Shown here: positions 11,280 through 20,704 of the stretch, piece by piece
Layout: each line of letters opens with the position of its first letter
How positions within the stretch are numbered: the first letter of the stretch is position 1
Origin: Anisus vortex
Lineage: Eukaryota; Mollusca; Gastropoda; Planorbidae
DNA: 64,000 bases
NCBI GenBank assembly: GCA_949126835.1
Contig: OX421506.1
Span: 14,852,284 to 14,916,283 of the forward strand
Direction: 5' to 3'
Made by a program: the position numbers and the translations under genes
Notes under the pieces: model-generated
Told to the model about the DNA's origin: nothing
Databases searched by the model: none
Seen by the model: only the letters and a program-made list of their open reading frames with translations

Positions 11280-13314
11280 TGTTATAAAAGATTGTCAGAT
11301 AAAGAGTGTTCCGCTTTTTTGATGAAAAATCCTCTTTTTCATCAAGATTGTTCCTCTTTTTAGTCCTTAGGGGTAGGCATGTCTGTTAATGCGTCCAATG
11401 GAGATTTATTTAATTTACTCAAAGTACAAAAACAAAATTGTGTATCTCACTATTTTTAACAATTAGTTTTCAAATGTGCTTTATATTAACCCTATTTTAT
11501 TAAAATAAAATTTTAAAAAGTATGTTTTTAATCTTGTTTTTAAAATGTCACCATTGTCCACTTGTTTGATTGTGTTTGGGAGCTCGTTCCACGAGGTGTT
11601 TGACTATTGGACCATTAATAAAAATGTGAATGCAATATCTAGATGCTGAATTAAATCATGATATATTAAACATTATAGAATTTGATGAAGCTCCAGTAGA
11701 AAATGACCCAGCAGTAAGATCAGTACTGGATGAATTCAGAGAGACAAAAATATACAGCAGAGAGGACATTATTATAACAGCAAAGGCTTTACGGCATGAT
11801 GGTGAGTACAGTTATATTGTTGTATCACTCTTAATTAAAGTTTTTTTCAATTATGCAAACTACTTTAATACAAAAATAGACTGATGTTTCAATGTTATTC
11901 AGTGCTTAGCACTAAACACTATTGGCATTCATTGTACAATAGTTAATAGAGAAAACATTTTTTACTGAGGTTTTTATTAATGTTAAAAAGTACAGTTTAA
12001 TAAATGTGGGACAGCTAATTTGGCTGGCGTGATGAAGCTCCTGTGTTCGCATCCTGGTGAAGGCTAAGATTTGTTCCTGGGTCTAGAGGCTGACCCTGAG
12101 GGTACCTGACATTAGTTTAGACAAAGTAAACATGGCTGGGCATTGTGCTGGCCACTCAATCGCCCAGTATGCTTATGCCACAGAAGCTCTTGAACGCTGC
12201 TTCTCCGGCCCTATGGATCAATTTGGTCCTACGGGATACTTTACTTCTTTTTATACTAATAATCAATGTGCTTAAATATAATGCTTAATACATATCCAAG
12301 TAAGTAACAGATGCATGTTAAGTTAATGTCTTGGAGCAGATATTTATACAAATTTATGAAAAAGTTAATGTACTTTAGTTACTTACTTATGGTAAATGAA
12401 TATTTGTATAGGTATTATTTTCACTATAATTACAAATAATATGACAACATTTTTCCTAGGTGTAACACTAACATCTGATGAACTTTATGCCAAACTCTCG
12501 CAAATTAGAAGCAAACGACCTCCTGAAGAAGCTTCACCTGTGTCTGGAGCAACTGCTGCTGTTGGTAACCATGTCACCGAGGGTAAATATATTTTTTCAC
12601 TCAGATATTTAAAAAAAGTCAGTAATGTTTGTATGTTGTCACATGTTGACTAATTGCATGTATGGTAAGCAGGTATATGGTATAAGCATTACCCAATATA
12701 CTCAATTACCCAATATACTCAATTATAGGTCGCACCTGAGTATAGGTCACAGTTCACAGTTTTTAAATTAATATTTAGTAGATGAGCCACACATAGGTCG
12801 CACTATAATCTGGGGGAGTTACACTGCCCTTATTTAACATGGAGTTTATTTTAAAAAATGACATTTACTATAAAAAAAGCTACAAAATATTCATCCTATT
12901 TAGAAAATAATTTAGAAAATTACAAATAATTTGCAGTCATGCATAACGCAAACATAAACAAATAAAGGTTTGGCTTCCATTTTTATACAGCAATCATCAA
13001 AGCCAGTGAGCGTTTGTATTATGTCAATCAATGGATGTTTCTCTATTACAGTTGTTTTTCCAACATTGGAATTTCGCTGATTAATGAAAATGTCAATTAT
13101 CTTCTCTATTTTAGACGCCATTGAAGCACTAAAAGAAGAAAACTCTACACTCCGCAATAATCTCATCTGCAAAATCTGTATGGACAAAGAGGTCAAGATT
13201 GTTTTCTTGCCTTGTGGTCATCTTGTGTCCTGTCAGGAGTGCTCTGTGGCTTTTGTTGATTGTCCCATCTGTAGAAGCCACATCAGAGCCTATGTCAGAG
13301 CTACAATACGTTGA
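704..13314 (+). CDS. Inhibitor of apoptosis protein (BIRC family), two BIR + UBA-like + RING, 5' partial
   Basis: Exons are 704-1014, 2251-2305, 2736-4547, 4851-5029, 10226-10289, 11643-11801, 12460-12582 and 13115-13314, all with AG/GT borders. The intron phases agree (1 in, then 0, 1, 1, 0, 1, 1, 1), giving at least 967 residues. Residues about 1-430 are a long extension with a basic stretch near 125-140, a Cys-rich part and a Lys/Glu-rich part; I recognise no domain there. BIR1 spans about 432-505 with Zn ligands C474, C477, H494 and C501. BIR2 spans about 690-766 with C734, C737, H754 and C761. A UBA-like segment lies near 828-860. The RING uses C920, C923, C935, H937, C941, C944, C951 and C954, the exact C3HC4 spacing. 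In this family BIR domains bind caspases or IAP-binding-motif proteins and the RING is an E3 ubiquitin ligase, so a cytosolic role in cell death or innate immune signalling is expected. BIRC2/3 proteins are near 600 residues, so the N-terminal half is unusual. An in-frame ATG at 838 is an alternative start. Confidence 0.93.
2736..4547 (+). CDS. IAP exon 3: N-terminal extension, BIR1, Ser/Asn-rich linker and first third of BIR2
   Basis: This 1812 bp exon is uninterrupted and codes for about 604 residues. BIR1 lies at about 3660-3885 and has the family spacing C-x2-C-x16-H-x6-C. BIR1 lacks the usual GGGL stretch after its CxxC and has FMVKENW in its place, so its peptide groove may be altered. 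A linker of about 180 residues rich in Asn, Ser, Thr and Gln follows (3890-4430). The exon ends within BIR2 after the YYE motif, in phase 1. Confidence 0.92.
4660..4830 (+). mobile_element. tRNA-derived SINE (family 1) in IAP intron 3
   Basis: The insert is flanked by a perfect 10 bp target duplication, ATAATTGTAT, at 4650-4659 and 4831-4840. Its head resembles a tRNA, with an A-box-like TGGTCCAGCGGTTAG and a B-box-like GGTTCTATCCC. Its tail (about 4780-4830) matches the 3' end of LINE fragments elsewhere in the window, so it probably borrowed that LINE's machinery. It fills most of the intron between the two BIR2 exons. Confidence 0.85.
4851..5029 (+). CDS. IAP exon 4: core of BIR2 domain
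   Basis: The exon completes BIR2 with the canonical CFFCGGGL, GDDPFVEHARW and PRC motifs, a near-perfect match to the caspase- and SMAC-binding type II BIR. The acceptor AG is at 4849-4850 and the donor GT at 5030. A SINE target duplication ends only ten bases before the acceptor motif. Confidence 0.93.
5495..5735 (+). mobile_element. Possible decayed LINE C-terminus
   Basis: One frame contains a Cys-x2-Cys...EEQAVEHHLHDC pattern, like the zinc-binding tail of many LINE ORF2 proteins. The frame is soon closed and no other part of a LINE is visible, so this is a weak remnant call. Confidence 0.3.
5850..7912 (+). pseudogene. Broken hAT transposase (ZBED5/GTF2IRD2-like)
   Basis: Fragments in order are a piece with PLSRNYF and ITTDLK, a LDESTD motif at about 7030-7045 (interrupted by the LINE), LVVILRYAVCD, a piece with VTVTSDGAPCMVGDAS near 7200-7250, and a C-terminal dimerisation piece with CEQLFSTLNYI and TRNRLTDDLSAAC near 7755-7845. 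This is the order of ZBED5/GTF2IRD2-like hAT transposases. Stops and frameshifts separate the parts (for example the stop near 7182), so it is not functional. The sequence from 6021 to 7029 belongs to the LINE and should not be read with it. Confidence 0.85.
6021..7029 (-). mobile_element. 5'-truncated LINE with reverse transcriptase remnant, inside the hAT
   Basis: A perfect 10 bp duplication, ATGAAAGCAC, flanks the insert at 6011-6020 and 7030-7039. On the minus strand the reading starts with GVKQGCL, continues through the catalytic LADDLAILSH motif (RT A/LxDD box), the KTKVLKIN and FVYLGSVVSASGG motifs, and ends near 6030 with a basic GKRHRGRPKRTW tail. A short ATG-type repeat closes the 3' end (6021-6030). 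The frame breaks near 6370, so it is dead. The clade is an endonuclease-type LINE, RTE-like by its repeat tail, but I cannot assign it firmly. Confidence 0.88.
8214..8418 (+). mobile_element. Non-autonomous hAT (MITE), 205 bp
   Basis: A perfect 8 bp duplication GTCTAGAT flanks it (8206-8213 and 8419-8426). Its left end (GGTTGGCAACC) and right end (ending CCCTG) match the ends of the 4.6 kb hAT at 17981-22606, including the inner TGTGC, ATTCAGTATGCCAA and TTGCATGCCAAG blocks, so it is an internal-deletion derivative of that family. It lies directly next to the previous hAT, sharing base 8206. Confidence 0.85.
9496..9512 (+). repeat. Poly-G tract
   Basis: A near-pure run of G (GGGGTGGGGGGGGGGGG) in the IAP intron. 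Length is likely unreliable in assemblies. Confidence 0.9.
9846..9921 (+). mobile_element. LINE 3'-tail fragment (family B) in IAP intron 4
   Basis: The block GGGCGTAGGATGCAATAAT, then CTTCTTTATAGAAGGAGC and the AAGATAAGATAA end, matches the 3' end of the LINE copies at 34004, 38625 and 55710. No coding part remains. Confidence 0.65.
10226..12582 (+). CDS. IAP exons 5-7 (10226-10289, 11643-11801, 12460-12582): BIR-RING linker with UBA-like segment
   Basis: Three short exons connect BIR2 to the RING. Exon 6 carries NDPAVRSVLDEF, which resembles the start of the UBA helix bundle of BIRC2/3 and would bind ubiquitin chains. Exons 5 and 7 give amphipathic and Ser/Ala/Pro-rich linker with no named domain. 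All three are found by matched splice phases (0-1, 1-1, 1-1), not by size, so their borders are well constrained though the UBA call is only moderate. Confidence 0.82.
10702..11384 (+). mobile_element. Inverted-repeat DNA element (hAT-like, non-autonomous) in IAP intron 5
   Basis: The ends are perfect inverted repeats, AGACATGCCTACC (10702-10714) and GGTAGGCATGTCT (11372-11384). Beyond them both ends share GTTCCGCTTTTT-type motifs in inverted orientation. The flanks GTACATGC and GTTAATGC match at 6 of 8 positions, suggesting an aged 8 bp duplication. A short frame from 11023 begins MSKRPGSESLN followed by a CxxC motif, which may be the start of a lost transposase. A 39-base T run sits at 11240-11278. 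Confidence 0.7.
12007..12250 (+). mobile_element. tRNA-derived SINE (family 2) in IAP intron 6
   Basis: The copy has the family 2 order: A-box region TTTGGCTGGCGTGATGAAG, a B-box-like block before GGTGAAGGCTAAGATTTG, the TGGGTACCTGAC-like block, GGCTGGGCATTGTGCTGGCC, and the ending GGTCCTACGGGATACTTTAC. It is diverged from the copies at 17335 and 52454. Confidence 0.8.
13115..13314 (+). CDS. IAP last exon: C-terminal RING finger and stop
   Basis: The exon opens in phase 1 after the acceptor at 13112-13114 and encodes a C3HC4 RING with the IAP hallmark LPCGHLVSC and the CPICR second Cys pair. It ends with TGA at 13312-13314, thirteen residues after the last Zn ligand, as in family members whose C-terminal tail helps dimerise the RING. 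Confidence 0.95.
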
Positions 13315-14100
13315 TTACTTCTGCTGAACGCAACACTTTCTTCTTCATTTGTTAAATTTCAATCATTTGTTAGAAACATTTAGAATTAATCACAGACCTA
13401 TGCTGTCTTATGTAATCAGTTATTTCTTTTATTATAGAACATTTGGTAGAGTATGAATTTTTTTTTATTCATTTATCTTTATTATTTTTCTTAACTTTCC
13501 ATACAGTTGTTTGTTTTTTACGATTAATGATTAAGCTTATTAAAATGTATTTACATTTTCAGTGTTAATTTTTATTAATAATGTTCATATTAATATTATG
13601 GTGAAACATTGAATACAATATATTAAGATGTTTGTACTATAAAAAATAATTGTATATAATTATTCTTTTTTTTTCCCACTCACCTGTTGCATTGCTAGTT
13701 TGAATATTTTATTTGTAGTCATTAAAAATATAACTACAGACATATTACATTTTTTTAGTTACTATAAACTGTTACAAATACTGATTCTATTTCTTTTCTT
13801 TATATATTAGAATGTTTCTTGATAATACATTAATCAAATATATTTGATTTCTTACTCAAATAGTTGTTAAAATCTTTCATTTGTAACAAAGGAATGAATG
13901 CATTAACTACTATTATTTGATTTTTTTTTTTTACATATTATCTTATTGTTAGCTTCAAATGCACAAATAAAACAAGTAAATAGATGTATAAGTTGTAGTT
14001 TATCAAGCAAAATATAATCAAATTATATTGTGAAAAAAAGTTTGTTTTAATAATATTGTATTTAAATAAGATTTAAACTATGCTGTACCAAAATAAAACT
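13315..14100 (+). other. IAP 3' UTR and polyadenylation signals
   Basis: The stretch after the stop is AT-rich and free of recognisable repeats. Consensus AATAAA hexamers occur at 13966-13971 and again near 14093, so transcripts probably end shortly after one of them. The exact cleavage site cannot be told from sequence. Confidence 0.5.
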
Positions 14101-17100
14101 ATACAGTAGACAGTAGGCCTATTAAAATTAAAAAAATAATCAAATTGTACAGTATCAATCTACAATGATGAGGCTACAATAAATATTTGATATTAAATTA
14201 AGCTAAGTACTTTTAAGTAGCATTATTTTGAGAGACAGTATTATGTAGCATTACTTTAAGAGATGATATTTAGTGGAGTTACATTGACTTAAGTTATTTA
14301 GATGCGTTTTATTTTTAGTCTCAGTGAAGTGACTAATACTACTTTAAAATTTAATATATGATTATTATTGTAGTAATGCTAATGAATGCTGAAGAAACAT
14401 TTATATTATCGTCTAACTTTAAAATTAAGATTAACTTATTAAAATGGTTCACCATTTATCTAAGCCTTGATGTGTGAGTGGAGTGATTGGTTGATCAAAA
14501 ATATATTAATTAATCAATAAATCAATTAACATATTGATGTTTCTGATGTAATCCAATCCTTAATCGACGATTTCCGAGTTAGCTTCCGTTCCAGATCCAT
14601 ATAGTATAGGAGAGTGAACGCAAGTTGCAGCAAATGGCTGGTAATAACATAAAATGCCATATGGACCGGGAGGGAAGAGGCGCTAATTTTCCACGGGCTG
14701 TATGGGTGTTTAAGGGCAAGAAATAATTTCGTCATCTTACCAATTTAACTGCGACCTTCTAAATAGGCAAATATCGGTAATATTAGGTTTATTAAAAGAA
14801 CTAAGAACTTAATTTACTTTTCCACTATTTATTTTATTGATGCCTATATTATAATAAATACAATGTGAGTAAAATGTGTAGCCTACACTTAGATCTAATT
14901 ATTTATTCTAATTTTAGAGCGAGGGACGATAATTATACAGATTGTAATGTAAATTGTTTTAACTTTTATAGCTTTAATTTAAACGATATTTTAAACATCT
15001 TTTGCTTTTTCAAAATATTTAGACTACAATAACTATTTACATTAAAGAGAAAATGATAGGAGGGAGGTGAGAGAGAGAGGGGGGGGATACAGAAAGAGAA
15101 AGAGAGAAATGTAACATCCTAGATTCACAGACCAACCCATGCGCATGGTTAGTTATTTAACGGTTCAAATGTCAAAGGAAGAATTAAAATGATTTCAGAC
15201 ACGCATCATGTTAGAAAACACATGGAGTGTATTGCGTGTTTAAGGGATATAGGCCTAGGTCTACTGATCTAAACTTAGTTTTTGGCGACAGTAGGCTACA
15301 ACAATTAAACGATCAGAATAAATTTTCTTTTTTTATTATATAGTATGCCTTCATAGACTTACTGCCCTGTGCACTTAAGATTTTTTTACTGGCTTTCCCG
15401 GGAGTGACATGTAGCCTACTGGAAAAAATATTAGGCTACTACCCTGAAGATATGTCTTTTGTACACTCGTTCAAATGTATATGAAAAAAGCACTACAGTC
15501 TGCTAAATAATCACGGCCAAATCGGGCTGACACCCGGGGTGGAACAGTCTTGAGCCGGAGGGAACAGTCCATGATAGCCCAATTCCGAACTGGGTATTTT
15601 CTGATAGTGGGCGGCCTACTTTAGTATAGGCCCCACCTCGATTAGCAGTGCCGAAACTTCAGGGATGCAGAAGCACGTGCTATTTGATTGCCCGCGATGC
15701 AAGATATTAGAGTGGACAGGGTATTCCAACAGTTTGTGCCGAACTTAATTGGTAATGTTTTAGTGTTGCGTGATATATCGAAATTCGATCTCCGATCCAT
15801 CTGAGAGTAATCTCGGCTTGCATGCTCAAAGAGACGTAGGGTTCAAGTCTGTTGAGCCCGTTGAACAGTAAAAAAAAGTAATAGAAAAAGAGGTTGCTCC
15901 GATTAGAGTGCGATAAAAGGATTTCTCTTTTCAGATGACCAAGTAGGCAATACAGATTAAAAAATCATGCGTTCGATGTATTACTGGGCAAAGATGACCA
16001 CTCCTGTCGGAAAAAAATTGAGCAGTTAGGCCTACAACGTTTTAATAAACACAACAAGATTTTTTTATGACCTGCCCGATAAAACTTAAAGTATCATGTT
16101 AGGACTAGGAGAATAAGTTGGCTTGCATGGGGCGCTGGCAACCATTAGACCGGCCCTGACTGTGCGTAACTATACAGTGCGAAACTGTAGCTTGGTGGAA
16201 AGGAAATGTTGAAGTATATTGAAGTTTCTTTGTAGAGTTATTATCTTTTTTGTTCAATTTTTATGAGAAACAATTACAAAAACACATCTAATAAAAAAAA
16301 CAATCAAGGGTATTGCTAACATAATGAAAGAAAAACTACTTTGTAACTAGTATTGGTAGCCTAAAGACATAGAACTTGACACACTTAATTTTGAACGTGT
16401 ATCTATGCAGAGTTGTATTTATTCATTTTAGGTCCATTCAATATCCAATAAAGATCTAATAGTGGGTGATCGTTTCTAGGTTAGGCCCCTACACTAAAAA
16501 ATAGCCAAAAAAAATAAATACGGCCATAAAGAACGATAAAGGAAAAGTGCGTGACAATGCCGTGGCCATATTGGAAATGATTTCCCATTACCAGGAAACC
16601 CACAACGCACATTGCTAACAAATGTTCATACTAAACTCATTGGTTGTAACATACACAGAATTGATTTAACTGATTTGTAAATGTTGTACTGTCAGGGTTT
16701 ACAACAGGATACTTCTATATAATATGACGGCACGATAAATGTTACACGATTTTGCGAAAGAGATTAATGAGTGGTAGGCCTAGTTAGGGAGTTAACGTCA
16801 CCAAATCAATATTTCGGATGTGATTGGATTATTGATAAACCAGACAAGAGTGTTGCTATAATATTCATAGGCGTAGCCTTCCGTAATAACAAAGTTTTTC
16901 CCAGAACTGAAAAATAATTGATACAATTAAATTTTCTATTTCTAGCATATGTATTTTTTAGACTATTGGGCTATTTTCGGATATTTAATGATATTCTAAG
17001 TTACAATGAGATCAATATAAATTTCTATAGACATATTTTTGAGCATGCTGCTCCATATTGTTTTGACTCCAGTGTAATTTGTCAATGCAGTGTTGTTGTT

Positions 17101-17334
17101 TTTTAAATTAATTGGTGACGCTGGATTCACGTGTTTGTCTCGCCAACGACAACATTTAGTTAATTATAAACCTCCATAAAAGTTTATCAGATTAGAAGTT
17201 AGACATACTATGTCCTTTAGCCTACATTTCTAAAATTAGATTAGCCATTTTGTAAGCCTGTTGACCACTTGATAACGATAAACGTTGGTGTAAAATAATT
17301 CAACTTCTGGTTGTGTTACTTTATACAAAAAGAG
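14101..17334. other. Intergenic, mostly unassigned
   Basis: No gene is visible. A GA-rich stretch lies at 15060-15108. A GC-richer block at 14540-14760 has an open minus-strand frame of 69 codons with no recognised domain. A possible LINE remnant is listed separately at 15500. Confidence 0.4.
15500..15870 (+). mobile_element. Possible decayed LINE C-terminus
   Basis: One frame reads MQKHVLFDCPRC near 15665-15705, the His/Cys motif that ends many LINE ORF2 proteins after an ExxxHxL pattern. The surrounding 350 bases are GC-richer than their neighbours, which fits an old insert. No other domain is visible. Confidence 0.35.
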
Positions 17335-17592
17335 CTTTATAAAGCGGCAGCGCGTTCGGCTGGCGTACCGAAGGTCATTGGTTCGTATCATGGTGGAGGC
17401 AAGGATTTGTTCTCGGATCTGGAGGGTGTCCCAGAGTCTACCCAGCTCTGATACTTTAGTTGGGGTAAAGTAAAGGCGGCTGTGCATAGTGCCGGCCACA
17501 CAATCCCTTATTACGCCGTGTCCACAGAAACTGGTAAACGCTGCTTTACCGGCCCCATGGATCAATCTGGTCCGACGGGTTACTCTACTTTA
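17335..17592 (+). mobile_element. tRNA-derived SINE (family 2)
   Basis: This is one of the better copies: GCGGCAGCGCGTTCGGCTGG (A-box region), GGTTCGTATCATGG (B-box region), GGAGGGTGTCCCAGAGTCTA, GGCCACACAATCCC and the ending GGTCCGACGGGTTACTCTAC. Six other copies of the family are found in the window, in both orientations. Confidence 0.88.
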
Positions 17593-18407
17593 CACTATTA
17601 TATGAGGAGGAAGGTGGAGGAAGGTGGAGTGGTATACCTATAGGCTACAATATTTTTTTTTTCCTTTCTTATTTCATTATAGATTATAAGTTAACAAGAG
17701 CACAGTGTACCGGAATATAACTTTCTATATTTAAATTAACTCTAACCCATTAAATCACGTTACCGGAACTACATTATTAGTTACGTGTTGAAATTCAATT
17801 GCTCAACAAAGTTACAAAATTAAAGAGCATATATATACTATACAAGAAATGTAAGCAAACAGTTCAAAACTGCATATCACCACGATCATTTCACAATCAC
17901 AATTTTTTTTAATTATTTTTTTTTGGGGAGGGGGGGAGAAGGGGAGTGTTTGAGTTGAAAAGTAGGCCTATTGTTTACAGCAGGGTCGGCAACCTTTGCT
18001 ATCAGTGTGCCAAACTAGGATTTCTAAATCATTCAGCGTGCCAACAGCCTAAAAGACAACCTACTCTATTATACTTGTAAAAATAATATTTTATAATTAT
18101 AAGACAATAATTAATTTAACTTCGTGTCAAGACGAAGGCCAAAAACAAAGGAGATTATTTATAGATGAAATCGTTAAAGCGTTTTATAAATAAAATACAC
18201 AAATGACGTATTTGTGATTAGCAATTTTTTTTATTTGCATTTATATCAAATACAACATTTTATTACTAAACGTTCAGATAATATATGATCATTATTTATA
18301 TAAATAAATATATAATACATAATTTAAATAAACATTATCATTTGGTATTCAAGATGAGGATCTAACAGCTGCTGCAAATGTTTTAATTATATTTTGATTT
18401 CAGTTTT

Positions 18408-18703
18408 ACCATAGACTATAATAAGATGGACCGCTTGCTCTATTTTTAGAACTTGTATCAGCTTTTTTTCCGTGCGCAACCAATAAGGCTGTCTTAAATT
18501 ACTTTTACGCTCCTCGTTGTTTCTTAAATGTTTCCGCTTTATACAACTTTCAATTTTAATTTTTCATTGAGAAAATCGAAGCGATTCAATAAAACGGAAG
18601 TGCAAAGGAAAAAACGAATCGGAAAATCCGAAAATCAGTGTTTCGAGTCATCATATAGCAGAAATACTAAAGCAAGCGGTCCATGTATATTATAGTCTAT
18701 GGT
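18408..18703 (+). mobile_element. MITE with 30+ bp terminal inverted repeats
   Basis: The left end ACCATAGACTATAATA, then GATGGACCGCTTGCT, is mirrored at the right end by AGCAAGCGGTCCATG and TATTATAGTCTATGGT. The element is 296 bp and has no open frame. The flanks are T-rich (TTTT before, TTT after), so the target duplication is ambiguous and the superfamily stays open. Confidence 0.85.
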
Positions 18704-18947
18704 TTTGCTGAGATGTCCTTTTTTTTTTTTTTTCCAGTAGGAGGCGCGTCCGGATTCTTACATCCTTGCCCCTCCTTTGGGTAAGTTTAGGTGAGAGTAG
18801 AGATGGGTCGCTCACTAAAGAACTGATCAACTGATCCGGGTCTTTTAAAGGAACGGATCCGAAAGCCGATCACTGTCAAAAGACCCGGATCAGTACTGAT
18901 CCGTTCCCGTTCTGCATTTCGATATGTTGGTTTCCATAGTTCACTTA

Positions 18948-19240
18948 GAATCCGGATCTGACCCGGATCAGAACGATTCAGACCCGCTCAGTACTGATCG
19001 GATCAGACCCGATCAGTACTGATCGGATCAGACCCGCTCAGTACTGATATGGGTCTGTACTGATCGGATCAGACCCGCTCAGTACTGATCGGCTCAGACC
19101 CGCTCAGTACTGATCGGCTCAGACCCGCTCAGTACTGATCGGCTCAGACCCGCTCAGTACTGATATGGGTCTGTACTGATCGGCTCAGACCCGCTCAGTA
19201 CTGATCGGCTCAGACCCGCTCAGTACTGAATGGGTCTGTA
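18948..19240 (+). repeat. Palindrome-rich tandem array inside the hAT-type element
   Basis: The repeat is about 25 bp, built on CTCAGTACTGATCGG followed by CTCAGACCCG, with AGTACT as a self-complementary core. Variants CGGATCAG and CGGCTCAG alternate, and three units change to GATATGGGTCTGTACTG or similar. A 31 bp block with TTCCCGTTCTGCATTTCG stands on both sides of the array (about 18903 and 19248). Confidence 0.9.
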
Positions 19241-19601
19241 CTGATCGGTTCCCGTTCTGCATTTCGATATGCTGGTTTCAAATGCGAGTGATCGTACAAT
19301 TGCTGTCAATTGTAAATAATGTTGATGATACCATTTTTGCATTATAATTAGCCAATATGATTACAGTATTTTACATTTACCCTTTTAATTGTACTTATTA
19401 GGTGAAAAAAAAGTAATTATAGCTTAAAAACAAAAGTTTAATTATAATTAGTTTAGTAGCCTACAACTAGACAATTGAGAACAATTATTTCTTTTTTATA
19501 TTTTTTTATGTTTTAAGTAACAAAAAAAAACGGCGTTTCAACAAGGGATCCAAGTTGTTTTTCTCTCCCCTTGACATCCAACATATAAAATTATGGAGGG
19601 A

Positions 19602-19625
19602 GGCGGGGGGGGGGGGGGGGGGGGA
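19602..19625 (+). repeat. Poly-G tract
   Basis: More than 20 consecutive G bases within the hAT-type element, flanked by GA-rich sequence. Confidence 0.9.
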
Positions 19626-20704
19626 GGGTAAATTACTAAGTGATCCGTGGAACCGTTCAACGGATCCGTATCTTTTTAGTGAGCGCTCAATTGAGCGGCG
19701 ATCAGCATGGTGAACGGTTTTGCCCATCTCTAGGTGAGAGCCGTAGCTCGGGGTGACTAAGACTTCCCACACACCTGTGTGAAAAATCTAATTAATACAT
19801 ACACTATCCAATCAACTTTGCCATTATTGTTAAGCGGAATAGATACGTAGTAATTAAACTAACTGGGTAGTTAATATAATGTCTAGAAATATACATATAC
19901 ATTTTTATTCATATAATATGTTTAAAATGTTCAAATACTTTTTACAGTTTGATCGTTTCAAAGCTATAAATTGTAAGTCATTAATTCTTTTATAAAAAAA
20001 AAAAAAAAAAACAATATTAGAAATATTAGCGCAATTAAAACGGGTTTATTATCTCCCTTTAATTTAAAAAACTTGTCCACATTTGTTGAAAAAGTGATAC
20101 CAAACAAGTAGTCTATTCTTTTGTAATATAACAAATATTACTGACTCATTATTCTTTCTTTATATAAATCCAACATTAGGGTATTAATTACAAGATTTAT
20201 TATTAGACGATTAAAATTATTTACGTTGAACAGTTGTAAATAGACATTTCCTGTTTAATTGTTTGTTCATTTAAGGAGTTTACCGTTTAAACATTAATAA
20301 TTACAGAAATTACAAAATATAGTGTTTTTAAATAAGTCTTTTATAGGCCTACTACCTATATTTATTACATTAATAATACAAATAAATTTGTTTTAGAGAT
20401 ATGCCTCCTTATATTTAGGCTATCTTTAATTAAAGGAGACGAGCATAAAAACTATTTAATATAATTAGTCTTTATCAATTAATGAGCGATCAAGTTTAGA
20501 TGACCTTTTTTGTATGCTTAAAACAGCTTTCATTGCGATAAAATCTGTTCACAAGTGTAAGTTGAACCAAAAGCTGAAAGTAAAAGAGCGAATGCCTAGC
20601 ACTTGAGAATGACTTTCCCAAGCAGCTTCTTTCCGGATTATCTCCGCAAATAATAAAAATAATATTCGTAAAGCGCATGTCCCGTTGGAAACAGTTCTTT
20701 TCGC

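Larger units (their letters stand above)
18798..19732 (+). mobile_element. Non-autonomous hAT-type element carrying a palindromic tandem array
   Basis: The ends TAGAGATGGG and CCCATCTCTA are perfect inverted repeats, flanked by a perfect 8 bp duplication GGTGAGAG (18790-18797 and 19733-19740). Subterminal blocks of GATCCG and AACGG motifs occur at both sides. No coding sequence is visible; the middle is an array described separately. Confidence 0.9.

Noticed and set aside
13966..14100. One definite poly(A) site for the IAP gene
   Set aside because: Several hexamers exist and the sequence alone cannot choose among them.
14526..14735. Minus-strand 69-codon frame in a GC-richer block
   Set aside because: No domain, no splice context and no repeat of the frame; kept only as unassigned DNA.
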